Shown piece after piece: positions 35,901-48,059 of a DNA stretch of 64,000 bases. The position numbers and the translations under genes were made by a program. The stretch lies in assembly GCA_039545315.1 (NCBI GenBank), contig BCIM01000002.1, positions 2,518,331-2,582,330 of the forward strand. Reading direction: 5' to 3'. A model generated the notes under the pieces. That model made no database searches and was not told where the DNA came from. It saw only the letters and a program-made list of their open reading frames with translations. Each line of letters begins with the position of its first letter. Position 1 is the first letter of the stretch. The DNA is from Kondoa malvinella (taxonomy: Eukaryota > Basidiomycota > Agaricostilbomycetes > Agaricostilbales > Kondoaceae).

Positions 35901-37117
35901 GGACGCAAATGCAGCAAGCGAGTTTCGAGTTCATTACGCATAAAGCCATCGCCTATTACATAGCTCTCAACACGAGCTCGACCTACTAGGAATCAAAAGC
36001 TCACCAAATTCGTCATACACAATATCACCGGTAGAAGGTTGCACAGCAACCAAGCTCAACTGAACCTTCTCGTCCGTCCCTTTCCCTCCTAACATTTTTT
36101 CACTCAAGCACAAGATTGTTCCGCTCTGAGCAGCACCGCTAGCGAAATCCTCCGTTTCGAGATCATCCACCCAAGTAGCCAAAGTATACAATTCGGTCAA
36201 TTTACGCTCGAAAGGACCAGTCTTGTTTTCGCCCACTTTCTTCAAGGCAGCAGTCTCGGTTTGTCTGATGACGCCGACTTTGTGACCAGCTTGTAACAAA
36301 CGTTTAATGTGAATGTGCAAGCGAGGAAGGGGTACCATGGCGCTGAGGAAATGTTTATCCATGTAGTGAGCAATGTTGAGGTGTTTACTTGCTATCTAAG
36401 TAATCGCGCAAGGTCAAGGTGAGCGATAGCATGTCGTTCCCAGAGGCTGCAACTTACGACCGCATCATCGCCAAAGAATTTGAACTTGTAACCTACTTCC
36501 ATAATGAGCAGCACATCCGGATGCTGAGCTTTAATGTCGAGCCATTGCCTCTCCATCGGCGTGTATGAATCCTTTGCCTTTCCTTTGCCTTTAAGGTCCA
36601 CTTTGGCTTTCTTCTGCACGGTAGAAGACTCTTCTGAATCTTCAACAGGAGCATAGACACTCTCTTTGTCCAAGTAACCATGCAAACGCGAGAGAGGATT
36701 CTTTGGACCCAGGAGCTTTGCAACAAACTTGTCATGGCGCCTCTGCTCCTTCTTGCTCTTTGGAGGTGATAGAGATGTCAAGAAGTCATCAGACAAGGGA
36801 ACATGAGAGTCATCAGGCAGCTTCGAGGGTCCTGCTTCGGCCACTTGTTGCAAAGTAGGTTTGACATCTTCAGTATATCGCCATTGGGCGAAGGCAGCAG
36901 CTGTTGAAGGCAAGGCAGAGCTCTTGACTTTCTTGCTAGGACCAGCTTGAGCGCGAGACTGAGGGCTCAGAGGTCTCTTTGATGATTTCGATGTTGTCTC
37001 TTCATCTGAATCGAGCAGAATAGGATCTGACGCTGAAGCTTTCAAGGGAGCTCTAGCAGCCGCGGCAGCGTCACCTTGCTTCGGACTAAAGAAGCTGCTC
37101 AAGACGCTTTGAGACAT
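32976..37117 (-). CDS. MSH3: DNA mismatch repair protein Msh3
   Basis: Pairs with Msh2 (MutS-beta) to bind insertion/deletion loops. The N-terminus [13 protein letters not shown] holds a PCNA-binding PIP box (Q3, L6, F9, F10), as in other Msh3/Msh6. The mismatch-binding domain follows: [20 protein letters not shown], then [13 protein letters not shown] and [20 protein letters not shown]. The lever and clamp regions include [20 protein letters not shown] and [15 protein letters not shown]. The ATPase has Walker [10 protein letters not shown] (usually GPNMGGKST), then [22 protein letters not shown] and RGRSTFMV. The Walker B LIILDELG joins [17 protein letters not shown] across an intron, followed by GHTIFITHYAQLV. 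About fifteen introns. Tail: [17 protein letters not shown]. Confidence 0.95.
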
Positions 37118-37329
37118 TTCATTCCGTGGTTCCAGGTGAACGCATCATTGATAAAGACATAAACAAAGTGTAGAGTCGAGACGTGACAGAGCTTCCTGAT
37201 GCAAGCGATGAACGTGCGAACATGATGATGCATTATAACGACAAGATAAAACAACGAGGACGAGCATGCTGAATTCTGAACGTCCCAAGGCGAGACAACC
37301 CTATATACACCCGCTTGCAACGTGTGTCT

Positions 37330-40037
37330 TCAAGCATCGTAATTGACATAGGAAGCGAAATAAGAGTCCTGCTCTGTAGGTTGCGACTGAGGTTGAGGCG
37401 CGTGGAAAGGTGTACCAATGGCCAAGCCGAAATTGGCATTCGAGTAGCAGCCAAAGTTGGGCGTAGGCATGCTCATAGCGTCTGCCGTCATCCACGAAAG
37501 CTGATTGACGCCTTGCTGAACGGTTTTAGTGTGCGAAGGCATCGAAAGCTCTTCATGTCTGAAAGTGGTTTGTAGAGCTGGTGAATCGAGGTTGAAGTCG
37601 CCTGATTGCTGCTTCCACAGACGAGCGAGACGACGACGACTGGCTGGAGAGGAAGGTCCTGGTCCAGGCGGAGGAGGCGCGGCTGGTCCATTTCCTCCCA
37701 TCTCTTGCGGTAGAGGTGTATGCAGAGGAGTAGTAACGTTCATTGACGGAAGAGGAATGCGAAGAGACAAGTTGGGCTTGCCAAGAAGTGGTCGGGTCGG
37801 TCGCTCGATAGAAGAGACTGGAACCGCTTCATCATTGTCTTCTAGCTTGATGCTAGGGATGGATTGATCGCTTGAGCTGGTGGAGCTATATAGAACATCA
37901 GTACACAGTCTATTCACATGAAACATTAGCACTAACCTATGAGACAGCATAGATGGCCTTCTTGGAGCAGTAGCAGGTCTAGCCAATTTTGGCATGGCCA
38001 GGTTTTGAGCATTCGCCTTGCGTGAGAGGAGCGAGACTTTGGCTGAAGCAGGCGGAGCGACTCTTCCAACCGACTCGAGAATCTCAAACTCATAGAGAAC
38101 GACAAGGACGACATCGCCTAGGCCACTCCCAGCAGACAGACCACTCTCGACAGCTGGAGCGCCCTCCTCAGCTGGAACGACAAACTCTTGTACAGCAGTA
38201 AGTGTTGCCATGTCGGCTCGTAGTGTAGCACGTTGAGCAGTGGTTTTTGCAAAGTTGCGTTGAGCGGAGCGGACTGGCATGCCGTTTCCGTCGAGCGATG
38301 TTCCAAGGTAATTTGTCCAGAAGGTGCTCATGAATGGCGCAGCATAAGCATAGCGGTGCCTTGCTGATCTATGCGAGTAGTCTTCAGGCGAACCATCAGG
38401 TGATGACAATCTTTCAGCTGTAACATCATCAGCGCAATTCTTTTGAATACACGAAGTCACTCACCAGAAGGCAAAGCTTCACTGTCCAGGCTGACTGTCG
38501 CGCCATCCTGATACACCGTAGTCACAGCAGTAACATTCATCTCCTGCTGAGCGGAAAGCAACATCTGAATCGCAATGTCCTTCACATCAACCTTGTCTTC
38601 TGCTTGCGGTAACGACAAGTTGAGTTTGACATGCAAGAATTGACAAGGTAGATAATCGTGCATGCTGACAATGCCAGGGAAGCGGGTCGAGTAAGAAGAT
38701 AAATCTTCAAGCTGGACGGTATCGCTGATCGCATCGCAGGTCTTGTCGAGATTGAGACGAGCGAATATGTGGGTCGAGTCTGTGCCGATGATTGGACCAG
38801 TGATGGATAGGTGAGAAGGCATAAGAGGGACCATGACGTGTTCGGGTTGCGAGCTTGGGAAGGAGAATGAATCCTTGAATGCTGACGCCAGAGCTGGCGA
38901 AGTCGCCAGATTGGCTGAAGGGACATAGGGAGAGCCGAAAGCAGAAGGAGCTGGAGAGAAAGATGAACAGTCCGACATTGCCGGTGAGAGTTGGTCCATC
39001 GAGTTGGAGCGGTACATCATATCGGGAGCGGTTGTTGGGTTGCCGAGAAGAGGAGAAAGGCGGTTCTCAGGGTAGCTGAAAGTCGGTCCACCTGGTGATC
39101 CAGGCGATCCAGGCAAGAGCTGAACACTTCCGCCAAATAGAGCGATCGCTTCGGGCGTGAAAGTATCGTCAACCCCTTCTACCGCATCAGCTACCAAAGA
39201 CATGACTGCGATACGTGTCAGAAGCTTTCGCATCCATATCGAGCACACTCACAATGCTCATCATCCCGCCTGAGGTTCTTCAACACCTGAATATGGCTCG
39301 AGACCTGCTTTCTAGTGCGGTATTTGCCAGTCTTGCGGTGAATGTAATCCGTAATGAGTTCATTGCGACCACAAGGCTTGTTGTTAACGAGAACTTTGCG
39401 TCTTCCCAATTTTGGTACGATGGTCAATGCTACTCAAAATCAGCTTGTCATTCTCGAGGATAGGCAAAGAGGACAAACCTGTCATGAAAGCATCCTCTAC
39501 ATCTGGAGCCCAGACTTCACCATCATTACCCACAACGCGCTTGTTAGGCGATCGTCTAGGCGATTTAGCAGGTGATAGATCAGAAGGACCAGTCTTGCGT
39601 CTCTTCAAATCAGTCTTGACGCAATCGGCTTTTGGAGTAGCCAAGAGCGCTTCAAAGGGCGACATGCTGCCTTGGTCGTACATCGAGCGGTCGTCGAACT
39701 CGCTGATGGGTGGAAGGGAAATGCAATTGGATGAAGGTGAATGTGATGGCACGGAAGACGAAGGCGAGCTGAGGCGTGATTGGGGAGAGCCGAACATGTT
39801 GCTGCTCGATGGAGAGTATTTGCTGGAACTGCAAGCGGAAGAAGGTTGCGAGTGATAATCGGTCGTGTATAGATCGGTGTAGGAGCGTTTGCGGCCGTGA
39901 GCTGGACTGAATGGTGCAGAGTTGTCGGAGAAAAGGGAGGGCTCAAGAGCTCGGTCAAGGGCGCTATCAATTGTAATCAGTCATCGGACAGCAACGCGTA
40001 AGAGAACGACCTACCCAGCAGACATGTCAATGTTCAT
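37330..40037 (-). CDS. TEA/ATTS-domain transcription factor
   Basis: Fungal TEA factors (AbaA, Tec1) control development and filamentous growth. After MNIDMSAG and a serine-rich lead comes the DNA-binding domain, in two exons: [15 protein letters not shown], then [20 protein letters not shown] and [31 protein letters not shown]. The rest (about 600 residues) has a transactivator-like region with LQLPGSP/SPGG repeats and a folded section reading [40 protein letters not shown] and [20 protein letters not shown]. It ends [10 protein letters not shown]. The upstream intergenic region is unusually long for this window (891 bp), which fits a regulated gene. Confidence 0.88.
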
Positions 40038-40928
40038 ACGTAGAGTGTATTTGAGCAAGTTTTAGTCGTTATATCGCGTTCGATGAGTATACGATCGCGT
40101 CGCGTAAAGTCCGAGAGGATTCTTCGAGATTCCGTAAAGATGAGTGTGTTCAAGGCGCTGCCGTGTGGTATTTGTCAGGTGTCTTCGGTCGACGGAGTAC
40201 CCAAGTATGTGTGATATGATAATGAGTGTATAGGAGGGAGAAGTCGACCAGGACTTTTCAGACGAGTTGTTTCAAGAAGGTGTTTGATCGGCGGAAGAGG
40301 GACCCAAGCTCTTGACGCACTGGCAGTGTTGTTCCAAGAAGAGCAGTGTTTGTTTCCAAGAGAGACACGACAAGACAAAAGACGCGTTCAACGGCTATCG
40401 AAAAGTACTACCGTCTTGTACGTTGGGCATGTAAATGCAGCCGTGTGTGTCACGCGTAAGAGATGAAAGCAATAGACTTGGTCAGAAGGCTATGGTAGTG
40501 GAAGAAGAGGTGAAAAGGAGGAGATCCCAAAGCTAGGCGAGGTCGCCTGACCCGAAGCAGACTGGACGTGGGCATTGTGTTCGCCCATTTCTCAACTTTA
40601 CCCAGACCAGTCAACCGTGAATGTGTCCAGCGCTGGCATCGTAGTATTGCGCAGTGTTCGTAGCATGACGCTGTAGCAAAGCAAGAGATATTTGTTGCGG
40701 TCTTCCAGAAACGAGCATCTGGCATCTGCGTCATTCCGAGCCTGCAGTGATACCAGTGGCTTGCCTCTCGATACCCTTGCTGCCTAGAGAAATACCTGCT
40801 CGCTGTGCTTCCTTGTGGTCTCGCTCTTCGAAGCATCTCTGGCCTTTCTTTGCACTTCGCATCAGCAGCTTAGACTCTGCTCTGTCTCCGTCTGGGCTAT
40901 CTATTCTACACCGCTCCTGCGATCAAGC
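40038..40928. promoter_or_regulatory. Long divergent upstream region of the TEA factor gene
   Basis: An 891-bp spacer between the TEA factor and the next gene, longer than almost every other gap here. It contains CT-rich and GA-rich tracts but no protein-like frame. I could not pick out a TEA-binding CATTCC-type cluster by eye, so autoregulation is only a possibility. Confidence 0.35.
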
Positions 40929-41915
40929 ATGTCTTCCCGCTCAAAACGAGACAGAGACCGTTCTCCGTCAGACAGCGAAAGAAAACACAAGAAACGTCAT
41001 TCTCTTACTCTACCCTACAACGCAGCAGAAATAGAAGAGCACGATTTCTTTCTCAAATCTTCACCTTTTCGTGTTTGGCTGCTGGAAGAAAAGGGGAAAT
41101 CATTCGACAGCGTTTCTGGAGAGAAAGCAAGGGAATACTTTGACAAGTTTGTTAGGCGGTGGAATAAGGGCAAATTAGATGGTACAGTCTCGTACAAAGC
41201 TCTCAGACTCTTCTGATAGCTGAGGTCGATACTTGTACAGACAAATACTATAACCCTTCAATCGAAGCGCCTACTACAACCACACATTCATGGGGCATCA
41301 AACGCAGCGAGAAAGAGTCCTTTGAAGCCGAACGAATCAAGCATTCCGTTTCAACTTCGAATAGAATCGTGCAAGGTCCATCTCGACCTCTACCGGAACA
41401 GGGTTTTCGTCCGTCAAGTTTAGCGGAATTACAAGCCCGTCGTGCAGAGGAAGAAGAAGCGCGTGAAGCGGAACACAAATACAAGTCTGCTGTCAAGAAG
41501 AAGGATAGACGAGAGGATAGAGAGGAAGCGAATTCGAATAGAGCGACTGGAAAAGATCGTTTACAGGAAAAGCGAATGGAAGCTAGGGGTTCTCATGCGG
41601 CGTTTGCGAATAGGAAGGAAGAGAATATGGGTCTAGAGCTAGATGAAAGCACGCTAGGGCTGAAGGATGGCGGTGATAGCTTTCAAGCGGCGATAGCAGC
41701 TAGAGACAGGAGTCAGCAGGTCAGAGGAGGCAGAAAAGCGGCTCAACAGGAAGAGAAGCAAGCTGAGATGCAGGATAAGCGGACAGAGTATCGGAAGAAG
41801 GAGAATGATATCAGTCAGTGCTCTGATGCGTCAACCGGCGATGTTCGCTTATGCTTTTCTTCTCCTGAAAGTGGATCAATTCAAGGCTATGGCTGCTGCA
41901 AAGTATGGCGCTTAA
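40929..41915 (+). CDS. Lysine/arginine-rich conserved nuclear-type protein
   Basis: No name assigned. It starts MSSRSKRDRDRSPSDSERKH (SR-like), then a compact conserved core: EEHDFFLKSSPFRVWLLEEK, FDSVSGEKAREYFDKFVRRW, NKGKLD, and after an intron KYYNPSIEAP. This FR-x-WL-x-EEKG ... SGEKAR-x-YF-x-KFVR-x-WN pattern recurs, from memory, in a family spread through eukaryotes. The C-terminal two thirds is a charged coiled helix (AELQARRAEEEEAREAEHKY, KKKDRREDREE). The last exon, spliced over about 41810-41870, gives MDQFKAMAAAKYGA. Probably RNA-processing related by its composition, but that is inference only. Confidence 0.7.
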
Positions 41916-42360
41916 TACCTCGCTTGCCCCGTGGCGTGTCAATGCTGTCGTTACATAGTGGGCAGTCTCGGCGCTGAATTGTCATGGCGAAAGAATGCTC
42001 AAGTGACATTGTGCGAATTCCCGAAATGTACCGCAATTGGATCGGAGATGCAAAATATACATTCATAGCTGTGTTATCACAAAGGCATTTCGGTCTACTC
42101 TGGAAATCCGCAAAGCTATCCATTCCAGCCGCTCGAAAGAGTACGCTGAACAGCATAGGCAGAGGCAAAAAGGAGACCTTGTCAATCTTCGCTCCACATG
42201 CAAGAAAGCCCAAGTGAGAAGTCCAAGATCGGACGCGAATCAACCCGCTCGCTAAAGCGTGGTCAAAAAGCATCGTAAAGTCTTGCTTCTGGGCCTGATT
42301 CGATGTGAAGCGGTCAGTCGCATAAAAGGAAAGAGACAGAGTGGAAGAGAAGTAATACAA

Positions 42361-42925
42361 TCACGTTACATTCGTTATTGGTACAGCTTGTTCGGCATTT
42401 TCGGTAGCTTCTTCGGTGGGACCAGCCCTCCAGGTTTGGAAATGAGTCATCATCCGCTTAGAGACTTCAGCAGCCACTGCAGCAGCTTTCAGGCAGGAAC
42501 AGAACAGCTTAGGGAAGGAGAACGGACTCCCTTCGTTCTTCATTGCGGCACGAAAAGAAGGCTCTTGTAGGAGAGTGAGGATATGTAGAGATTGAGGATA
42601 GTGCACGAATCTGTCAACGAACATCTAAGTCTTAAGCTGTATAACCAGCTAGACCAGGACTCAACTGACCGAGAAAATTTTGGCGTGCAAAAGTCTGTGA
42701 TTCAAGGCAACGGAAATAAGCTGAAGAAGCCATGTTCTGAGCTGCCGACTCACACAGCAGGTACTTGAGATAATTAACAAAGGCGACGTCGTCGAGTACG
42801 CCTTGATGAGACAGAGAATAAAGGTATTGCGGGTTGCCCAGCGACTGCACGAATTCTAAGTCTAGTTCGAACCGGGCCTGGTTGTTTCGTGCGGCTTCAT
42901 TGACGGCTTCATCTGCTGCTGTCAT
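42361..42925 (-). CDS. MED31: Mediator complex subunit 31
   Basis: A small helical subunit of the Mediator middle module. Exon 1 reads [20 protein letters not shown], then [20 protein letters not shown] and [16 protein letters not shown], the nearly invariant Med31 signature. The last exon gives [19 protein letters not shown] and [17 protein letters not shown] before a short acidic tail ([12 protein letters not shown]). One or two introns separate them; the middle segment (near 42640-42760) may add a few residues compared with other Med31 proteins, or the acceptor lies further in. It sits between the convergent gene 40929-41915 and glutamyl-tRNA synthetase. Confidence 0.88.
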
Positions 42926-43038
42926 ATTTGGAAAGTCATGGTCAAGAGCAAGAAGTGTCGTAGCGATTCCGAGTCTGCAGCATATAAAGTACGTTCATAG
43001 GTTTCTCTCGATAGCAGAGGATAGCGCAGTGTGCATTA

Positions 43039-45956
43039 TCATTCATACAACGAAGTGACCTTGTACATCGTGCTTTCCGCTGGTTTCAGATCTGCATCCG
43101 AAGGCTTTCCAACCTGCATTCAGATAAGCCCACGCCATTCACCGGCTGAAAGCACTTACCGGTGGATCCACAGCGTACATCTTTGTCGTGACTGGAATGT
43201 CAAAACCATTTGACCCGCTGCTCTTAAGGACAGTAGTAACAGGTTCTGACGGCGCAGATGACGGCAGACTGCCTGAAGTAGCACTCGACGACCCAGATAG
43301 AGCAGCAGGAACCTTAGATGGGTTCTTCGCTGGCGGGGGAGGTGCTTTGAGAACGACTGAGGAAGCTTTTCCGTCGGGGATAAAGATGCAGTCCAGGCTT
43401 TGCTGGCCGCCTTCGCCATATGCTCGGTCGACAATGTAGTATCCTTTGCGCTCGAATTGAATGATGTCGCCCTTCTTGAGCTGAGCGACGTTGTTGTCGG
43501 CCACCACATCAGTCCGGTATTCAGTCTTTGGGTTGATGAAATCCTCCCAATTGTCCTCTTCTTCAATCTTCTTCTTGGTTATGAGGTAGTCGTAGTCGAT
43601 GAGAGTGCAAGGTATGAGAGGCGCAGAGGAAGAAGAAGCGAGCCAGTGTACTTTCTTCGAAGTCTTCTTAAAGTCTCCTTCGAGGTGAAGATCCGCTTGT
43701 ATTGATGTAATGTGTCCATGCGAGTCGATCTCCTTTTTGCGAATAATTGCATTGCCCCAATCCATCAGTGTGATCTGTCAGCAGCAGCAGCAAAGAGATA
43801 TCAGCCAACGCCGAGCACCTCTTCAACTCGACCGACCTCTTCATTGTCCTCGAATGAAGCAGCATCCTCTTGCTCTATGATGATCTCAGGTGCATAGACG
43901 GTCGTCTTGTTGCCTAGTTCAAGGTTTTTTTTGTGTTTCGGCACAGCTTGACTATGCTCTTCAGGCGAGCCAGAGATGATCACTTTCACTCTGTTGTTCT
44001 CTCAGCAACTAGACCATAGAATGAAAAGAGGCATACGAGTTCGCCTTGAGCACAGCAGCATGTCTGGGCGCTACTGGATCTATGACCTTCTTGTTTGTAG
44101 ACCAAATACCATCCCATTCGAGCGAAGTCTGAGCTTGTGAAGGTCCTTGAGCCAGCATGTAGCTCTTGAGTGCTTCAATAGTCAATCCCCGTCTCCGGAT
44201 CCCTGTACGTCATATGAGTCTTTGTCAATTCCAGAAATGGAAGAGCAAGACCAGTACGTACCTCGAACAGTAGGGAATCTAGGATCATCCCAACCTCCCA
44301 CAAGCTGCTTCTCCTCGACCATAGCCTTTAATTTACGCTTGCTGAGAAGAGTATAGGTAAAGTTGATGCGACCAAAATCCCAAATGTCGACTTTGCGCAT
44401 GTTGAGCGCATCCAGCATCCACCAGTATTGTGGGTTTCGGTCTCTGTATTCGTTGGTACGCAGCGCATGGGTGACTCCTTCTAGACAGTCCTGTACGTAG
44501 CTTCATATTCAGAATGTCATATGCGACCTGAGATGGAATAGACTCACGACGATAGGGCAAGCGAAATCATAGCCAGGATAGATCTTCCACGTGTTGCCTG
44601 TCCGGTGATGTGGCTCTAGATTGCATCTATAGATGACTGGATCGCGCATAGCCTTGTTAGGATCATCTGACGAAATCTTTGCTCTCAAGCACCACTTCAC
44701 GCCTTCCTCTGAGCCAGCTTGCATCTGCGCAAAGTGCTCCAAATTGGATTCGACAGAATCGTCCCGATGTGCAGAAGCGATGCCATTCATTCTTTCGTCA
44801 CGCATTTGTTGCTGTGCTGTGTTGTCTGTGTAGGCTTTGCCGGATTTGATCATTGTAATGGCATGTTGGAAGAGTTGGTCAAAGTAGTCTGACGTGTAGG
44901 ACATGGCGTCTCCTTTGATGCCCATCAATGAGAGATCTTCTAGGATTGAATCTTGGAATTCAGCCTAAGCAAAACATTCAACATGATCAAGTCTGACAAG
45001 CGACACTTCAGCCGAATGCGCACCTTCTCTTTGCTCGGGTTGGTATCATCAAACCGAATCAAGAACTTGCCCTCATACTGCCTGGCGAAGAATTGGTTGA
45101 GGATAGCAGCTTTGGCATGACCGATGTGCAAGTAACCAGAAGGCTCGGGAGGAAAACGAGTGACGACTTTGCCTTGTACTGCATTCTGTAGACCGAGCTC
45201 GAAGGAAGCGTTCGCAGTGCGGGCTTTGATCTTGTTCTTTTGGGCAGCTTGATAGGCTGAGATGGCAGTTTTGACAGAAGGTAAAGTATCAATGTAAGAG
45301 AACCAGCGCGCGAGATGAGGATGTAGATTTCGCTTCATGATGCCCAGGAATGGTACATTGCCTGTTCACCTTCAGCTAGCTACACTTTTCAGCACGAAAT
45401 AAACTCACCTTTGATAGCACCCCATACTGCAAAGTCTGCCGCAGTAACATGATGCCCAACAATGAAAGACCTCAGAGTAAGTCTTTGATCGAGCGTATCT
45501 GCCACAGAGCTAAGGGCGGTAAAGTCCGTCACGCCTTGAATCTTTTCGCTAGCGAGTTGACAGAATCCATCAACCTTGTTTTGCAGCAAATCACATCAGC
45601 ATTCACACAGCAGCTGAGTATAGGTAGAGCTGACCTGCTGTGTTCCAGTATGGTCCTTCCCACACAGTCCTTGAGCAGCAAACGCAGCTGCCAAAGATTT
45701 GATAGCAGCTTGAGGTGTGTTGCACGTCGCTCTAACAACAGCAGCATGAGCATCCTAACCTCGTTGGCGCTGTTCTCTTCATGCCATACCCTTCAGATTT
45801 CAACTCGCAAGGTATTCCATTTGCATGTTCTGCTTCGAATTCCGTCGTCAGACCAGCTCCGAGGGTAAATTCCTCCGTCAGGTATTGCACGAGCGCTAGA
45901 GCACCCCAGGCAGCAGGTGTACTAGCTTTGGTATATATAGTCAACGTCGTGCTCAT
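43039..45956 (-). CDS. GUS1: Cytosolic glutamyl-tRNA synthetase
   Basis: Charges tRNA-Glu with glutamate. Start [20 protein letters not shown] opens a GST-like N-terminal domain (the Arc1-binding type), continued by [20 protein letters not shown]. The catalytic core has [20 protein letters not shown] with the HIGH motif, then [16 protein letters not shown], and [20 protein letters not shown]. The second signature comes as [15 protein letters not shown] (KMSKS equivalent), followed by [13 protein letters not shown]. The anticodon-binding beta barrels end the protein: [39 protein letters not shown] last intron (about 43110-43160) joins VDPP to [17 protein letters not shown] and a stop at 43039. 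About ten exons. Confidence 0.93.
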
Positions 45957-46066
45957 GACAAGATGGTTCGAGTGGTCGACGTTGGATTCAAGAAACGATA
46001 ATTTGGAGCTTAAATGCATTGCATCCGCTCATCTATATAACATTTTCCCTTTTTACGAGAAGCAAT

Positions 46067-47688
46067 CTAGTACTGAACCAAATCCTGGCGCAATACTTGT
46101 CTGTAACGAACATCATGGTCACCTTTTGATCCAGCACCGGATTTGAGCGCTCTGACGGCCTTGCTGGCATCCTTCATGTCCATGAGCTGAACCCAAGTGC
46201 GGACGTTCTTGTCAACGGCGAGCTTGAGCATGGCCATGCATTCTTTCTTGCTTCCGCTATAGAGGCTATCAGTAAATGCTAATTGTGTAGAGAGAAAACG
46301 CACATGTGAGTGACTTGGAAGGAAGATTGGTTGGCAGCAAAGTCTTGCGCCATGATGGTTGGGAGCGGCTCGTTTGGCAGACCAACAGAGACGACGACAC
46401 CGCCAACGGAGAGGACAGACAAAAGGTCGGTGAGAGGAATAGCAGAAGCCATGTCGACGGTCGTAATCTGAGGGCGCGCATCAGCACGTACAAGATGAAG
46501 GTGATATTTAGAACCTACGATAATGTCCAAGTCAGACACTTCGCCCTTAAGTCCTTCCTTTGCACCACCAGTCTCAACGAACTTGGTCGCGCCCATCTTC
46601 ATGGCATCGTCTGCGAGGGCATCAACAAACTGTAGATGAGTCGTGGGATGAAGCTCACCTTTCTTGGAAGCAGTGTGCGAGATAGCAACAACTTCGTCAC
46701 AGCCAAGAGCTTTTGCCCATTGTATGGCGTAGTGTCCCAAGCTGCGCGTATTAGTCAGCAAAGTAAGCGTTCGAAGATGTTCTTAAGCTCACCCTCCGAT
46801 TCCGACAACACCGACCTTCTTTCCTGGACCAGCTCCGTTGCGAACAAGAGGAGAGTAGGTTGTCAGACCTGGGAGTACGCGCTTGGTGTTAGCTTGTGTC
46901 AAGCAAATACTGGAGCATCGACTGACCACCACAGAACATGGAAGCAGCTTGTTCGAATTCAAGCTCGTCAGGAATCTTGAAGACGAATCGCTCGTGAGCG
47001 CGAACACCAGATGAGTAACCACCGTGAGCAATGTCGCCGTTAGGGTATTTAGCATTGTAAGTGTCGACCCTAACACATGCCGTAAGTAAGCTGGACAACG
47101 ACTAATGGACTGCAGGCTGACTGTTTAGGGCAGTAGTTTTCGTTGTCGTTCTTGCATCGATCACAGTCGAGGCAAGACCAGACTTGGGCACCAACACCAG
47201 CCTTGTCACCAGCCTTGAACTCGGTGACTTTGTTGCCTACGCGAGTAACGGTACCAGCGATTTCGTGACCAGCTGTTGAAAATTGTCAGTACACTATTTT
47301 GGGTTCGCATGAGGCCGACGTACTGATCATGGGAGTAATGATTTCGCCCCATCCACCGGTGATAGTGTGAACGCTGCAGTAGATGTTAGGCTTCATGAAA
47401 GAGAAAGGCAGGGCAATTGTTGCTTACTCGGAACCGCAAACACCTGTTTAACGTAAACTGAGCATCGACGCAGCAACAAACTAGTAGAAGGACTCACCAC
47501 AGCAGTTGATGGCGATCTCGACATCATACTCTTCCATGCGTTTTGGCTCAAAGTCGATGACCTTCCCACGGACAATCAGCACAAGTCCGAAGATCGGTGC
47601 GAAGAGTGCTCTAGCTCACCTCGAACTTGTCCCATGTTTCGGGGCTGTTGACTGCGTAACCTTTGAATGTTGCTTCGGTAGGGGCCAT
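46067..47688 (-). CDS. Zinc-dependent NADP(H) alcohol dehydrogenase (Adh6/cinnamyl-alcohol type)
   Basis: Reduces medium-chain and aromatic aldehydes using NADPH, by family. Starts [19 protein letters not shown]. The catalytic zinc site is GVCGSDIHTVTGGWGE ... [12 protein letters not shown]. The structural zinc site follows as [17 protein letters not shown]. Substrate/coenzyme parts read [38 protein letters not shown] and the Rossmann [20 protein letters not shown], joined over introns near 46740-46800. It ends [15 protein letters not shown]. About eight introns. Divergently transcribed from the aquaporin gene. Confidence 0.9.
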
Positions 47689-48059
47689 GTTGAATTATCT
47701 TTACGTGATGAGCGTTTGGGAGTAAAAGTGGAAAATGCGTTTTTCGACTTTAGCAAGCAACAATGACGCACTTGCCGCTCCACTTCAAGCCGAAAAGCCA
47801 GAAAGTAGGACAGCGAGCAGCAATACTCCGTGTCTGAAAGAGGGACAGAGCAGCGGCCGTCGATCACGTGGATGTGCACGGCGGGTCAATCAAGGCGAAT
47901 GAATCAAAGAACTCGGAACAAGCTATAGAGACTCTCAGAGCAGCCGAATGACAGCGCGACGAGCGGCCTACCCTTTCACAGCGTTATACGAGCCATAGCA
48001 GCTCCCATTCAAGGCGAAATGCACTCCCGACCTTGATGACTTCATCATTGTAGAAAAAA
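47689..48059. promoter_or_regulatory. Shared upstream region of ADH and aquaporin genes with a palindromic E-box
   Basis: 371 bp between two divergent starts. The palindrome CACGTG lies at 47865-47870, about 180 bp from the ADH start and 190 bp from the aquaporin start. Such a box is the usual site of bHLH factors in fungi. A run of seven A directly precedes the aquaporin ATG. Function is inferred from position only. Confidence 0.4.

Noticed and set aside
41887..42360. 157-codon minus-strand frame between the SR-like gene and MED31
   Set aside because: Overlaps the last exon of the gene 40929-41915 and the MED31 stop region; no recognisable motif.
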